Assembly: GCF_965139615.1 (NCBI RefSeq)
Contig: NZ_CBCSIQ010000003.1
Location: 1-64,000 of the forward strand
Source of the DNA: Kerstersia similis
GTDB taxonomy: Bacteria > Pseudomonadota > Gammaproteobacteria > Burkholderiales > Burkholderiaceae_B
DNA length: 64,000 nt
Reading direction: 5' to 3'
Both the position numbers and the translations under genes were made by a program. Shown one piece after another: positions 35,458-44,905 of this stretch (within the stretch, counting starts at the first letter, position 1; every line of letters begins with the position of its first letter). Below the pieces are notes generated by a model that saw only the letters and a list, made by a program, of their open reading frames with translations, was not told the origin of the DNA and did not search any database.

Positions 35458-38334
35458 ATGTTTTCCAAACCGCGCGAAGGCTTTCCCATCCGCTATGCGA
35501 CCATCGGCATTATTGTCAGCGCCATGGCGCTCATGGCCGCCGTGCTGGTGGCGGCGGGCTGGCTGGGCACCCGGCAGATCCTGCTGGATGCGGCCTGGCG
35601 CTCCGCGCGTGAAACCGGCCAACTGATCAATGAACGCGCCCTGCGCACGACGGCCCCGGCCTCTGCGCTGCTGCGCACCCTGACCTTCGACCCCTTGCTG
35701 CTGGCGCGCACTGAAGCCGGCCGGCTGTCCCGGGTGGATGTCCTGATCGCCTCACTGCTCGCCTCGCCCCTGATCACTTCCATTTATGTGGCCTATGACG
35801 ATGGCGACTTCCTGCTGGTGCGCCCCCTCAACACTCCATTCCTGCGCCAGCACTTCAACGCACCGGATGGCGCCGCCTTTCTGGTGCAATCCCTGCAGAT
35901 GGGTACCGATGGCACACAGCTGCGCCGCTATGACTTCTACGATGTGGACAGCAAGCAACTCAGCAGCCGGCTGCTGACCGGCGACTTCTTCGACCCCAGG
36001 CTGCGCAATTGGTACAACGCCGCCCAACAAACCCGCTCCACGGTCATTTCCAAGCCCTACGTCTTTTTTTCCTCGCGTGAGGTCGGCATCAGCCTGTCTC
36101 GCCGGGCCGCCAGCAGCCACGCCGTCATCGGCATGGACATCGGCCTGGACGACCTGATTCATGTCATGGACCGGCTGCGCATGACACCAGGAACGGAAAT
36201 CGCATTGGTGGACGACAAGGGCGACGTCCTGCTGTACCAGGACATGCTGGCCCTCTTTGCCAATACGACGCAGCCCCTCCCCATCCAGGACGATTCTTCC
36301 GTCACCTTACGCAGCCTGAGGGAGTTGGACCATACCGCTTTGCGACGCACTTACGAAAGCGGCACCCACGATGAAGTGGTGGCCCTGCAGGCCGATGGCA
36401 AGGAATGGCTGGGCCTGAGCATTCCCTTTACCGCACTGGGCGATGCGCCGCTGAAGCTGCTGCTGGCCATGCCCACCGATGAACTGCTGCACAACCTGAA
36501 ACGCCACCAGCAACGCCTGATCCTCATTTCCATTCTACTGATCCTGCCTTTCCTGCTGCTGGGCTGGCGCGGCGGCTCTTTCATCGGCCGCCATCTGGAA
36601 CGCATTACGGCGCGTACCCGCCAGCTGTCGCGCTTCGATTTCCAGCGCTTGCCCTTCAAGCAGTCCTCATTGCAGGAAATCAATACCTTGAACGCCGCCG
36701 TCAACGATGTCAGCGATACCGTTGAGGCCCTGCTGGACACCAGCCGCATTCTGAACACAGAGAAACAGATAGGCACCATGCTGGAGCAACTGCTTGAAAA
36801 GCTGCTCTCCGCCACCCGCTGCCAAGGCGGCGCGGCCTATCTCTGGAACCCGGAAGAAGCCGTCATGGAACGCATTGCCGCGCGCGGCGACCAAAGCACT
36901 CTGGCGGCCAGCTTTCCCTATGCCTCCTGCCAGGACAGCACGGCCGCCAACCGCACGGAACCCCATCAGGGCTGTTTTGAACTGCGCAGCCGCGACGGCG
37001 GCCTGCAAGGCCTGCTGATCCTGGCGCAGCCCGACGACCCCGCCTACGCCACGCCGGAATTCATGGCTTTTGCCAACCGCTTGTCGAGCATGCTGGCTGT
37101 TGCCATTGAAATGCGTCAGCTGATCGAATCCCAGAAAGCGCTGTTCGACGCCATCATCCAGGTCCTGGCCGACGCCATCGACGCCAAGAGCCCCTACACC
37201 GGCGGCCACTGCCATCGCGTCCCTGAACTGGCGATTCAACTGGCCGACCGGCTGGCCGCAGAAAAGGAAGGCCCCTATGCCAGTTTCCACCTGGATGACA
37301 CGGAACGCTATGCCTTCCATCTGGCGGCCTGGCTGCACGACTGCGGCAAGATCATCAGCCCGGAACATATCGTCAACAAGGCCACCAAACTCGAAACCAT
37401 CTACAACCGGATTCATGAAATCCGGATGCGTTTCGAAGTGCTCTGGCGCGATGCCGAAATCGCATGCCTGCAAGCACAGCTCGATGGCACCGACCCGGCG
37501 CTCGCCCGCCAGCAGAAAGACCGGCTGCAGGCGGCCCTGCTCGACGACTTCGGCTTTATTGCCACCTGCAACAGCGGCGGCGAAAGCCTGCCCGATGAGG
37601 CCATCGCCCGCCTGCGGGCGATAGGCACCCGAACCTGGGAGCGCCATTTCGATGACACCATCGGGCTCTCCACCGAAGAAACCGAACGGCTGCGCAGCAT
37701 CCGCCCGTCGGATCCGCCCCTGCCTGCCACGGAACCGTTACTGTCCAACCGACCTGAGCATATCGTGCCCTGGGGCGTCCGCCGCCCCGCCGTGCAGAGC
37801 GACGACCCGGCCAATACGCTGGGCTTCGACATGCCTCTGCCCGCACAACAGCAGAATCTCGGAGAACTGCACAATCTCAGCATTCGACGCGGCACCCTCA
37901 GCGACGAAGACCGTTTCGCCATCAATGACCACGTGGTGCAGACGCTGCTCATGCTCAAAAAATTGCCCTGGCCGCATGCGCTGGCGCGTGTACCGGACAT
38001 GGCAGCCAACCACCATGAAAAAATGGACGGCAGCGGCTACCCGCGCCGCCTGCCTGCCGGGCAATTGCCGCTGACCGACCGCGTACTGGCGGTCGCTGAC
38101 GTCTTTGAAGCCCTGACCGCTGGCGACCGCCCTTACAAACCTGCCAAGACCTTATCGGAATCGCTGCGCATCATGGCGTTCATGTGCCGTGAAGGGCACC
38201 TGGATCCTGAGCTGTACCTGTACTTCCTGCATAGCCCGATCTGGATGGACTACGCACAGAAACACATGCAACCGGCCCAGCGTGATAAGGTTGATATCGA
38301 CGTTTTGGAGCGCCTGGCCCGAGGGACTGCCTGA
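35458..38334 (+). CDS. Membrane receptor with cache, HAMP, GAF and HD-GYP domains
   Basis: A 958-aa sensor, probably a cyclic-di-GMP phosphodiesterase. Order: TM1 (about 13-36), a large periplasmic dCache-like sensor (about 40-340), TM2 (about 355-377), HAMP-like linker, GAF-like domain (about 430-560), then HD-GYP. Metal ligands visible are H584/H586 (GGHCHR), H627/D628 (LHDCGK), H852/H853 (NHHEKMDGSGYP) with Tyr861. About 220 residues separate LHDCGK from the GYP motif, far more than usual, owing to an insertion near 655-790. Monocistronic; ligand unknown. Confidence 0.88.
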   Translation: MFSKPREGFPIRYATIGIIVSAMALMAAVLVAAGWLGTRQILLDAAWRSARETGQLINERALRTTAPASALLRTLTFDPLLLARTEAGRLSRVDVLIASLLASPLITSIYVAYDDGDFLLVRPLNTPFLRQHFNAPDGAAFLVQSLQMGTDGTQLRRYDFYDVDSKQLSSRLLTGDFFDPRLRNWYNAAQQTRSTVISKPYVFFSSREVGISLSRRAASSHAVIGMDIGLDDLIHVMDRLRMTPGTEIALVDDKGDVLLYQDMLALFANTTQPLPIQDDSSVTLRSLRELDHTALRRTYESGTHDEVVALQADGKEWLGLSIPFTALGDAPLKLLLAMPTDELLHNLKRHQQRLILISILLILPFLLLGWRGGSFIGRHLERITARTRQLSRFDFQRLPFKQSSLQEINTLNAAVNDVSDTVEALLDTSRILNTEKQIGTMLEQLLEKLLSATRCQGGAAYLWNPEEAVMERIAARGDQSTLAASFPYASCQDSTAANRTEPHQGCFELRSRDGGLQGLLILAQPDDPAYATPEFMAFANRLSSMLAVAIEMRQLIESQKALFDAIIQVLADAIDAKSPYTGGHCHRVPELAIQLADRLAAEKEGPYASFHLDDTERYAFHLAAWLHDCGKIISPEHIVNKATKLETIYNRIHEIRMRFEVLWRDAEIACLQAQLDGTDPALARQQKDRLQAALLDDFGFIATCNSGGESLPDEAIARLRAIGTRTWERHFDDTIGLSTEETERLRSIRPSDPPLPATEPLLSNRPEHIVPWGVRRPAVQSDDPANTLGFDMPLPAQQQNLGELHNLSIRRGTLSDEDRFAINDHVVQTLLMLKKLPWPHALARVPDMAANHHEKMDGSGYPRRLPAGQLPLTDRVLAVADVFEALTAGDRPYKPAKTLSESLRIMAFMCREGHLDPELYLYFLHSPIWMDYAQKHMQPAQRDKVDIDVLERLARGTA

Positions 38335-38562
38335 CCCTTGGCAGCGGGCAAAGACCGGTCGGCGCCCCCTGCGCCGGCCCGCTTCCCATCAGTTTGCCGC
38401 CGGTTTGCCCCCACATCCGCCAGGCCCGTCGGCCCGGCTGGCGCCAAAGTTGCTGGCAACAGCCTAAAATAGCGCCCCAAAGATGCAGGCACAGGCACTG
38501 CCGGATCCGTCTTGCCTGCCTGCGCCAGCCCTGCTGGCCACCAATTACCGCACCCCGCTCTG

Positions 38563-39273
38563 ATGAGCGGCATAACGACAGAGTCCACCGTGACAGACCC
38601 GCAAACCCCCAACCCCCACATTCGCAGCTTTGTTCACCGGCGCGGCCATATCACCCAGGGACAGCGCGAAGCGCTGGAAACGCTGCTGGAAAAATGGTCC
38701 ATCAGCTATGCGCCCCGCCAGACCGACTTCGCACCGATCTTTGGCCGCGCTGCGCCCATGGTGCTGGAAATCGGCTTCGGCATGGGTGAAACCACCGAAC
38801 GCATCGCCCTGGCCCGCCCTGGCGACAACTTCCTGGGCGTGGAAGTGTTCAATGCCGGCGTCGGCGCCATGCTCAAACGCATCGAAGAATCCGAGCTGCA
38901 GAACGTCCGCATCATCCAGCATGATGCCGTCGAGGTCGTGCGCGACATGATCGCCCCGGACAGCCTGGCTGGCGTGCATATCTATTTCCCCGATCCCTGG
39001 CCCAAGAAACGCCACCACAAGCGCCGCCTGATCCAGCCGGCATTCATCGCGCTGCTGGCCAGCCGCATTGCCCCCGGCGGATATATTCATTGCGCAACGG
39101 ACTGGGAAAACTACGCGGAACAAATGCTGGAAGTGCTGAGCGGCAATGAACTGCTGACCAATACCGCGGAAACTTACGCTCCGCGCCCCGACTTCCGCCC
39201 CCAAACCAAGTTCGAAACCCGCGGCCTGCGCCTGGGCCACGGCGTATGGGATCTGATTTTCCGGAGGAAATGA
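38563..39273 (+). CDS. trmB: tRNA (guanine-N7-)-methyltransferase
   Basis: Methylates G46 of tRNAs with S-adenosylmethionine. The 236-aa protein has IRSFVHRRGHITQGQ, the SAM motif VLEIGFGMGETT, and the TrmB-specific IYFPDPWPKKRHHKRRL, with C-terminal PQTKFETRGLRLGHGVWDL. Start uncertain: ATG 38563 is used; a GTG at 38590 (VTDPQTP) would also keep the whole domain. Overlaps the start region of thiS, so the two are co-transcribed. Confidence 0.94.
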   Translation: MSGITTESTVTDPQTPNPHIRSFVHRRGHITQGQREALETLLEKWSISYAPRQTDFAPIFGRAAPMVLEIGFGMGETTERIALARPGDNFLGVEVFNAGVGAMLKRIEESELQNVRIIQHDAVEVVRDMIAPDSLAGVHIYFPDPWPKKRHHKRRLIQPAFIALLASRIAPGGYIHCATDWENYAEQMLEVLSGNELLTNTAETYAPRPDFRPQTKFETRGLRLGHGVWDLIFRRK

Positions 39274-39275
39274 GC

Positions 39276-39476
39276 ATGCGCATCACACTGAACGGTGAAG
39301 ACCGCGTTTTCGACCGCACGCTGAGCGTGACCGGCCTGCTGGAAGCCCTGGGCCATACCGGCAAGCGCGTGGCCGTGGAACGCAATGGTGAAATCGTACC
39401 CAAGAGCCTGCACAGCCAGACCCAGCTGACGGAAGGCGATACCGTGGAACTGGTGGTGGCCGTCGGCGGCGGCTGA
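39276..39476 (+). CDS. thiS: Sulfur carrier protein ThiS
   Basis: A 66-aa ubiquitin-like sulfur carrier for thiazole synthesis, with the obligatory C-terminal Gly-Gly (VVAVGGG) that becomes the thiocarboxylate, and VAVERNGEIVPKS in the middle. ATG 39276 lies 8 nt after GGAGG; an in-frame ATG 6 nt earlier is too close. The thiazole synthase gene thiG, commonly next to thiS, is missing here; the gene is followed by two hairpins and convergent ffh. Confidence 0.93.
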   Translation: MRITLNGEDRVFDRTLSVTGLLEALGHTGKRVAVERNGEIVPKSLHSQTQLTEGDTVELVVAVGGG

Positions 39477-39500
39477 TTCCGCCCACTCCGTCCTGCAAAC

Positions 39501-39534
39501 ACGTTGGGCCAGCGGCATGCCGCTGGCCCAACGT
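39501..39534 (+). terminator. Perfect 34-bp palindrome after thiS
   Basis: Both 17-bp arms are exact (left arm ACGTTGGGCCAGCGGCA), beginning 25 bp after the thiS stop. Only TTTACTG follows, a weak T-tract. Likely first of two tandem terminators between thiS and ffh. Confidence 0.65.
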
Positions 39535-39546
39535 TTACTGCAACAT

Positions 39547-39580
39547 GAAAAAGGCAGGTGCCGTGGCGCCTGCCTTTTTC
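39547..39580. terminator. Bidirectional terminator between thiS and ffh
   Basis: Arms GAAAAAGGCAGGTGCC and GGCGCCTGCCTTTTTC pair with one G-T mismatch and a minimal loop; A/T-tracts on both sides make it functional for thiS (plus) and ffh (minus). Confidence 0.9.
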
Positions 39581-39581
39581 A

Positions 39582-40991
39582 TCAGCGCAAGCCGCCGAAA
39601 CGGCCCAGGCCTTTCAGGCCGCCCATGGCACGCATCATCTTCGCCATGCCGCCCTTCTTCATCTGCTTCATCATGCCCTGCATCTGCTCGAACTGATTCA
39701 GCAGGCGGTTCACTTCCTGCACCGGCACCCCCGCCCCTGCGGCGATACGGCGCTTGCGCGAAGCCTTGAGCAACTCAGGCTTGGCGCGCTCCTGCGGCGT
39801 CATGGAGTTAAGGATGCCTTCGGTACGGCGCAACTGCTTTTCCGCCTGGCCGCCCTGCAACTGCCCAGCAGCCGCCTGGAACTGCGCCGGCAGCTTTTCC
39901 AGCAGAGAACCCATATCGCCCAGCTTGCGCACCTGCAGCAGCTGTTCGCGGAAATCATTCAGGTCGAATTTGTCGCCGGACTTGATCTTGCTGGCCAGCT
40001 TCTGCGCTTCGGCAATGTCGATGTTCTTCTGGGCCTGCTCCACCAGCGAAACGATATCGCCCATGCCCAGCACGCGCTGCGCCATGCGTTCGGGGTGGAA
40101 AGGCTCCAGGCCGTCGAGCTTTTCCGACACCCCGACGAACTTCAGCGGCTTGCCGGTCACGTGGCGCACCGACAGCGCCGCGCCCCCACGTGCATCGCCA
40201 TCGAGCTTGGTCAGCACGACGCCGGTGAGCGGCAGCGCATTGGCGAACGCCTGGGCGGTATTGACGGCATCCTGGCCCTGCATGGCATCGACCACGAACA
40301 GCGTTTCCACCGGAGACACGGCGGCATGCAGCGCCTTGATCTCCTGCATCATGGCCTCATCAATCCCCAACCGGCCGGCGGTATCAAGAATCAGCACATC
40401 GTAATGATGGCGGCGGGCATGATCGACTGCATTGCGTGCAATATCCAGCGGCTTCTGGCTAGGGTCGGAAGGCAGCCAGTCGATGCCGGCCTGCTCGGCC
40501 ACGGTGCGCAGCTGCTCGATGGCCGCCGGGCGATACACATCCGCGCTGACCACCAGCACTTTCTTCTTGCCCGTCTTGCGGCCGCCATGGGTATGGCCGC
40601 CTTCGGCCAACCAGCGGGCCAGCTTGCCGGTAGTGGTCGTTTTACCGGCACCCTGCAAGCCGGCCATCAGGATCACGGCGGGCGGCTGCACCGCCAGCGA
40701 CAGCTCGCCGGCTTCCGTGCCCAGATCACCACCCATCAATTCGGTCAGGACTTTATGCACCACCCCGACCAGCGCCTGACCGGGATTCAGGCTATCGGCC
40801 ACATCGGCCCCCAGCGCGCGCTCCTTGACGCGAGCCACGAAATCCTTGACCACAGGCAGGGCGACGTCCGCCTCCAGCAAGGCAAGGCGCACCTCGCGCA
40901 GCATTTCCTGCGTATTGGCTTCCGTCAGGCGCGCTTCGCCGCGCAGGGTTTTGACCACGCGCGAAAGGCGCTGGGTAAGATTGTCGAGCAT
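39582..40991 (-). CDS. ffh: Signal recognition particle protein Ffh
   Basis: GTPase that binds 4.5S RNA and signal sequences of nascent membrane proteins. The 469-aa protein shows the N domain, P-loop GLQGAGKTTTT (111-121), DVYRPAA, DTAGRLG and TKLDGDARGGAAL, then the methionine-rich M domain (FEQMQGMMKQMKKGGMAKMM, near 435-455). Divergent from the CcsA-like gene, a common betaproteobacterial arrangement. Confidence 0.97.
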   Translation of the reverse strand: MLDNLTQRLSRVVKTLRGEARLTEANTQEMLREVRLALLEADVALPVVKDFVARVKERALGADVADSLNPGQALVGVVHKVLTELMGGDLGTEAGELSLAVQPPAVILMAGLQGAGKTTTTGKLARWLAEGGHTHGGRKTGKKKVLVVSADVYRPAAIEQLRTVAEQAGIDWLPSDPSQKPLDIARNAVDHARRHHYDVLILDTAGRLGIDEAMMQEIKALHAAVSPVETLFVVDAMQGQDAVNTAQAFANALPLTGVVLTKLDGDARGGAALSVRHVTGKPLKFVGVSEKLDGLEPFHPERMAQRVLGMGDIVSLVEQAQKNIDIAEAQKLASKIKSGDKFDLNDFREQLLQVRKLGDMGSLLEKLPAQFQAAAGQLQGGQAEKQLRRTEGILNSMTPQERAKPELLKASRKRRIAAGAGVPVQEVNRLLNQFEQMQGMMKQMKKGGMAKMMRAMGGLKGLGRFGGLR

Positions 40992-41078
40992 GGCTGGGGT
41001 TTCGCTTACACTTATCGGTTCATCAGTTGGTCCGGCACGCAGTCATTCGACGCGTCTGCCGCAACCTGTCTCTGCATA

Positions 41079-41942
41079 ATGGCATCTATGCCTTACGACA
41101 TTGTATTTCACGTAGCGGCCACATTGCTGTACGCCAGTCTGGGGCTGCATGCCTGGCGCTCGCTGGCGCGCGCCGAGGCCGAGCCGTGGCAGCCACGCGA
41201 ACCGCGCTATGGCCTGCCGCTGGCGTTGCTGCTGCATGGCCTGGGCCTGCAACAGGACATGCTGGCCGGCCCGGCATTGCAAATCAACTGGGCCATTGCC
41301 GCTTCGGCCTCGCTCTGGCTGGGCATGATCATTTTCTGGCTGGAAAGCCTGCGCGAACCGCTCGATGGCCTGAAACTGCTGCTATATCCGACGGCCGCCC
41401 TGAGCGCCTTCGTGCCCATTATCGCCCCCATCACCTACCCGGTGCTGCCTGCCAGCGAACCCTGGCTGCGCGCGCACCTGCTGATTGCGCTGGCCTCTTA
41501 TGGCCTGGTCATCATCGCCGCCCTGCAGGCGGTACTCATGACGCTGCTGGATCGCCAATTGCAGGCGCCATCGCGCAATATCGGCAACAACTGGTTCGAT
41601 GCCCTGTTCGCCCGCGCGCTGGATGCCATGCCACCGCTGCTGATCCAGGAAAAACTGCTGTTTCGCCTGATTTCGCTGGGCTTTGGCGCCCTCACGCTGG
41701 CCGTGGTGTCCGGCGCGCTGATTTCCGCCACCCTGACGGGCCAGGCGCTGCCGCTGGACCTGAAAACCATTTTCACGCTGCTGGCCTGGCTCACGTTCGG
41801 CATCCTGCTGATCGGCCGCCGTGTCTGGGGCTGGCGCGGCCGCGTCGCCGTCCGCTGGACGCTGGCGGGCGCCGGCTTTCTCGCCTTGATCTACCTGGGC
41901 GGCGGCTTCGCCCTTTATGTCGCCCTACAAGGGAACCTGTGA
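41079..41942 (+). CDS. CcsA/YpjD-like cytochrome c assembly family membrane protein
   Basis: A 287-aa inner-membrane protein with about eight helices, of the CcsA/CcmC/YpjD group encoded next to ffh in many proteobacteria. Conserved elements include a His in LLHGLGLQ, PSEPWLRAHLL-like ASEPWLRAHLLIALASYGLV and the SGALIS segment. It is thought to act in haem/cytochrome handling, but the role of this ffh-linked type is not established. Start at 41079 or the ATG at 41088. The next gene begins 3 bp after its stop. Confidence 0.8.
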   Translation: MASMPYDIVFHVAATLLYASLGLHAWRSLARAEAEPWQPREPRYGLPLALLLHGLGLQQDMLAGPALQINWAIAASASLWLGMIIFWLESLREPLDGLKLLLYPTAALSAFVPIIAPITYPVLPASEPWLRAHLLIALASYGLVIIAALQAVLMTLLDRQLQAPSRNIGNNWFDALFARALDAMPPLLIQEKLLFRLISLGFGALTLAVVSGALISATLTGQALPLDLKTIFTLLAWLTFGILLIGRRVWGWRGRVAVRWTLAGAGFLALIYLGGGFALYVALQGNL

Positions 41943-41945
41943 ACC

Positions 41946-42230
41946 ATGGGAAAAATACTCTTCTGGCTGCTCATCATCCTGGGCGCAATGGTCATTGCGC
42001 GGCTGCTGGCCACGCATAAGCTCAAGAGCCGGGACCAGGCAGGCGCGCGTGGCTCCCGAGGCCCACAAGGGAAGCCCACCTCCGGCGCAGCTGCCGACGC
42101 CAAGGAACCCATGGTGCGCTGCGCCCACTGCCACATCTACCTGCCGCGCTCCGAAGCCATGCTCAAGGGTGGCGAAACCTGGTGCTGCGATGCACACGCC
42201 AAGCTGGGAAAACGCCTGGAAAAGCGTTAA
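41946..42230 (+). CDS. Small PP0621-like membrane-anchored protein with Cys/His cluster
   Basis: A 94-aa protein: one N-terminal membrane helix (about 4-21), a short basic/Gly-rich linker, then MVRCAHCHIYLPRSEAML and TWCCDAH, a compact zinc-ribbon-like Cys/His set. This matches the PP0621 family of small proteins often found after the CcsA-like gene. Function unknown; co-transcription with the CcsA-like gene is very likely given the 3-bp gap. Confidence 0.8.
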   Translation: MGKILFWLLIILGAMVIARLLATHKLKSRDQAGARGSRGPQGKPTSGAAADAKEPMVRCAHCHIYLPRSEAMLKGGETWCCDAHAKLGKRLEKR

Positions 42231-42350
42231 AAATAGAACCGGTGCCCGGCAGACCGGCGCCAGGACCAAGCAGCAACGGTCCCGCCGGCCGCGCCTGCGA
42301 GCGCAGCTTCCTGCCTGCCGGGCGCACTCCACCCTTCCCGGCCCATCGCC

Positions 42351-42743
42351 ATGAATGCCTTAACCATAATCCTGGCCATCAGTTCCGGCGCCGCCATCGG
42401 CGCGCTGGCGCGCTTTGGCCTCAGTGCGCTGTTCAACAACCTGCTGCCCCAGATTCCCATGGGCACCCTGGCGTCCAACCTGATTGCCGCCTACATCATC
42501 GGCTGTGCCATCGGCTACGCCAGTATCGTCGCCGAACTGCCTACCGTCTGGCGCCTGTTCATCATTACCGGCCTGGCTGGCGGCCTATCGACCTTCTCCA
42601 CCTTCACCGGCGAACTGCTGACCCTGCTGCGCAACGGCCAGCTACTCTGGTCCGCCGGCATGATCACCGTGCATGTCTGCGGCTCGTTGATCTTCATGCT
42701 GCTGGGCATCTGGACGGTCAATCTGGTGCGCGGCAGCCAGTAA
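42351..42743 (+). CDS. crcB: Fluoride ion channel CrcB (Fluc)
   Basis: A 130-aa four-helix membrane protein that expels fluoride as a dual-topology dimer. GAAIGALARFGLS, GTLASNLIAAYIIGCAIG and the signature GLAGGLSTFSTFTGE (Phe-box region) are characteristic. The 120 bp upstream show no convincing fluoride riboswitch. A hairpin follows the gene. Confidence 0.93.
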   Translation: MNALTIILAISSGAAIGALARFGLSALFNNLLPQIPMGTLASNLIAAYIIGCAIGYASIVAELPTVWRLFIITGLAGGLSTFSTFTGELLTLLRNGQLLWSAGMITVHVCGSLIFMLLGIWTVNLVRGSQ

Positions 42744-42773
42744 CACGCCAAGTAGGGATACACCAGAAAACAT

Positions 42774-42811
42774 CAGGGCTGCCTGCCGGCAACAACCGGC
42801 ATGCAGCCCTG
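42774..42811. terminator. Hairpin between convergent crcB and htpG
   Basis: CAGGGCTGCCTGCCGG and CCGGCATGCAGCCCTG pair at 15 of 16 positions around a 6-nt loop. No T-tract on either side, so a terminator role is inferred from position. Confidence 0.5.
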
Positions 42812-42896
42812 GAAGCAATGGCATGGCGCCGGGCGCAGGCCCCGCCCTGCCCGGCGCAGCCCGGCAACCCCGCCAGGGGCCGCCGGGTCACGCCTG

Positions 42897-44804
42897 TCAG
42901 CGTTGCAGCAGCAACTGATTGAGGCGCTTGACGAACTCGGCCGGGTCGTTAAGCTGGCCGCCCTCGGCCAGCAAGGCCTGGCCCAGCAGCAGCTCGGCCC
43001 AATCGTTGAAGCTCGCGTCGTCCGCTTCGCCCACGCGCACCACCAGCGGGTGATCCGGGTTGATTTCCAGCACCGGCTTGATCACCGGCGCTTCCTGGCC
43101 TGCTGCCTTCAGCATGCGTAGCAGATGCGGGCTGAGTTCGTTTTCCTCGACCACCACGCAAGAAGGCGAATCCACCAGACGCGCGGTCACGCGCACCGAC
43201 TTCACCTTCTCACCCAGTGCTGTCTGCAGACGCTCGACCAGCGGCTTGAACTTCTCGGCCACTTCTTCCTGGTGCTTCTTTTCGTCTTCGTCGGCCAGCT
43301 TTTCCAGATCCACGCCGCCCTTGGCAACAGACGCCAGTGGCTTGCCTTCGAACTCGCGCAGGTAGGACAGCATCCACTCGTCGATGCGATCCGTCAACAG
43401 CAGCACCTCGATGCCCTTCTTGCGGAACAGCTCCAGGTGCGGGCTGCTGGCGGCGGCGGTGTAGTTGTCCGCCGTCAGGTAGTAAATCTTGTCCTGGCCT
43501 TCCTTCATGCGGCCGATGTAATCCGCCAGCGACACGATCTGCGCCGCGCCTTCGCCGGCCGTCGAGGCAAAACGCATCAGGCCTGCCACGCGTGCCTGAT
43601 TGGCCTGGTCTTCACCCACGCCTTCCTTGAGCACCTGGCCGAAGGCCTCCCAGAACACCGCGTAATCGTCCTTCTTGTTCTCCGCCATGTCTTCCAGCAC
43701 GGACAGAATGCGCTTGGTCGAACCATCGCGGATGGCCTTCACATCGCGGCTTTCCTGCAGGATTTCACGCGACACATTCAGCGGCAGATCGGCAGAGTCG
43801 ATCACGCCACGCACAAAGCGCAGATAGGATGGCAGCAGCTGTTCGGCGTCTTCCATGATGAACACGCGGCGCACATACAGCTTCAACCCATGGCGGCTAT
43901 CGCGATCCCACATATCGAACGGCGCGTGGCGCGGCACGTACAGCAGCTGTGTATATTCGCTGCGGCCTTCCACGCGGTTGTGGGTCCAGGCCAGCGGGTC
44001 TTCGAAATCATGCGACACATGCTTGTAGAACTCGCGATACTGCTCGTCGGTGATATCCGACTTGCTGCGCGTCCACAAGGCGCTGGCCTGGTTCACGCTT
44101 TCCCACTCGTCTTCCTTGACCTGCTCATTCTTTTCCTCGTCCCACTTTTCCTTGCGCATCAAGATGGGCAGGGAAATATGGTCGGAATAGCGGCGCAGAA
44201 TACTGCGCAGGCGCCAGCCGTCGGCGAACTCCTCTTCGCCTTCGCGCAAGTGCAGCACGATCTCCGTGCCACGGCCCGCCTTCTCGGCAGGCGCCACGGA
44301 GAACTCACCCTCACCGGCGGACTCCCAGCGCACAGCCTGGTCTGCCGGCAAACCCGCGCGGCGCGTCGTCACCACCACCTTGTTGGCCACGATGAAAGAA
44401 GAATAGAAACCCACGCCGAACTGGCCGATCAGCTGCGCATCTTTCTGCTTGTCGCCGGTCAGTTGGGAGAAAAATTCCTTGGTGCCGGAACGGGCGATCG
44501 TACCCAGATTGGCGATCACCTCGTCACGCGACATGCCGATACCGTTATCGGAAATCGTGACCGTGCGGGCTTCCTTATCGAAATCGACGCGGATCTCCAG
44601 ATCGGCGCCACCTTCCTGCAACTCGGGGTGATCAATCGCCTCGAAGCGCAGCTTATCGCAGGCATCCGACGCATTGGATACCAGCTCGCGCAGGAAAATC
44701 TCCTTGTTGCTATACAAGGAATGAATCATCAGGTGCAGCAGTTGCTTCACCTCGGCCTGGAAACCCAGGGTTTCGGGGGAGGAAGACGTCGCGTTTTGGC
44801 TCAT
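42897..44804 (-). CDS. htpG: Chaperone protein HtpG (Hsp90)
   Basis: Cytosolic ATP-dependent chaperone, 635 aa. The ATPase motifs are visible: YSNKEIFLRELVSNASDACDK, the DNGIGM loop and GQFGVGFYSSFIVA, then the middle domain with LPLNVSREILQESRD. It starts with ATG at 44804; a GTG 15 nt upstream is possible but unlikely. Preceded by a near-perfect sigma32 promoter, so it is heat-induced. Confidence 0.97.
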   Translation of the reverse strand: MSQNATSSSPETLGFQAEVKQLLHLMIHSLYSNKEIFLRELVSNASDACDKLRFEAIDHPELQEGGADLEIRVDFDKEARTVTISDNGIGMSRDEVIANLGTIARSGTKEFFSQLTGDKQKDAQLIGQFGVGFYSSFIVANKVVVTTRRAGLPADQAVRWESAGEGEFSVAPAEKAGRGTEIVLHLREGEEEFADGWRLRSILRRYSDHISLPILMRKEKWDEEKNEQVKEDEWESVNQASALWTRSKSDITDEQYREFYKHVSHDFEDPLAWTHNRVEGRSEYTQLLYVPRHAPFDMWDRDSRHGLKLYVRRVFIMEDAEQLLPSYLRFVRGVIDSADLPLNVSREILQESRDVKAIRDGSTKRILSVLEDMAENKKDDYAVFWEAFGQVLKEGVGEDQANQARVAGLMRFASTAGEGAAQIVSLADYIGRMKEGQDKIYYLTADNYTAAASSPHLELFRKKGIEVLLLTDRIDEWMLSYLREFEGKPLASVAKGGVDLEKLADEDEKKHQEEVAEKFKPLVERLQTALGEKVKSVRVTARLVDSPSCVVVEENELSPHLLRMLKAAGQEAPVIKPVLEINPDHPLVVRVGEADDASFNDWAELLLGQALLAEGGQLNDPAEFVKRLNQLLLQR

Positions 44805-44879
44805 CGTACTTTCTGACACTTGAAAATGGATAGAGAAACGGCGGGGCGCTCACTCAGCCCGCACCGGAATCCCTTATTT

Positions 44880-44905
44880 ATGGGGACTCCGCCCGCGATT
44901 TCAAG
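44880..44905 (-). promoter_or_regulatory. Sigma32 heat-shock promoter of htpG
   Basis: On the minus strand CTTGAA (44900-44905) and CCCCAT (44880-44885, continuing AAATA) are separated by exactly 14 nt, matching the sigma32 consensus. It lies about 75 bp upstream of the htpG ATG. Confidence 0.85.

Noticed and set aside
42231..42350. Fluoride riboswitch in front of crcB
   Set aside because: I looked for the conserved pseudoknot elements (GG-GAUG, GCC, CUGAUG-like) and did not find them.
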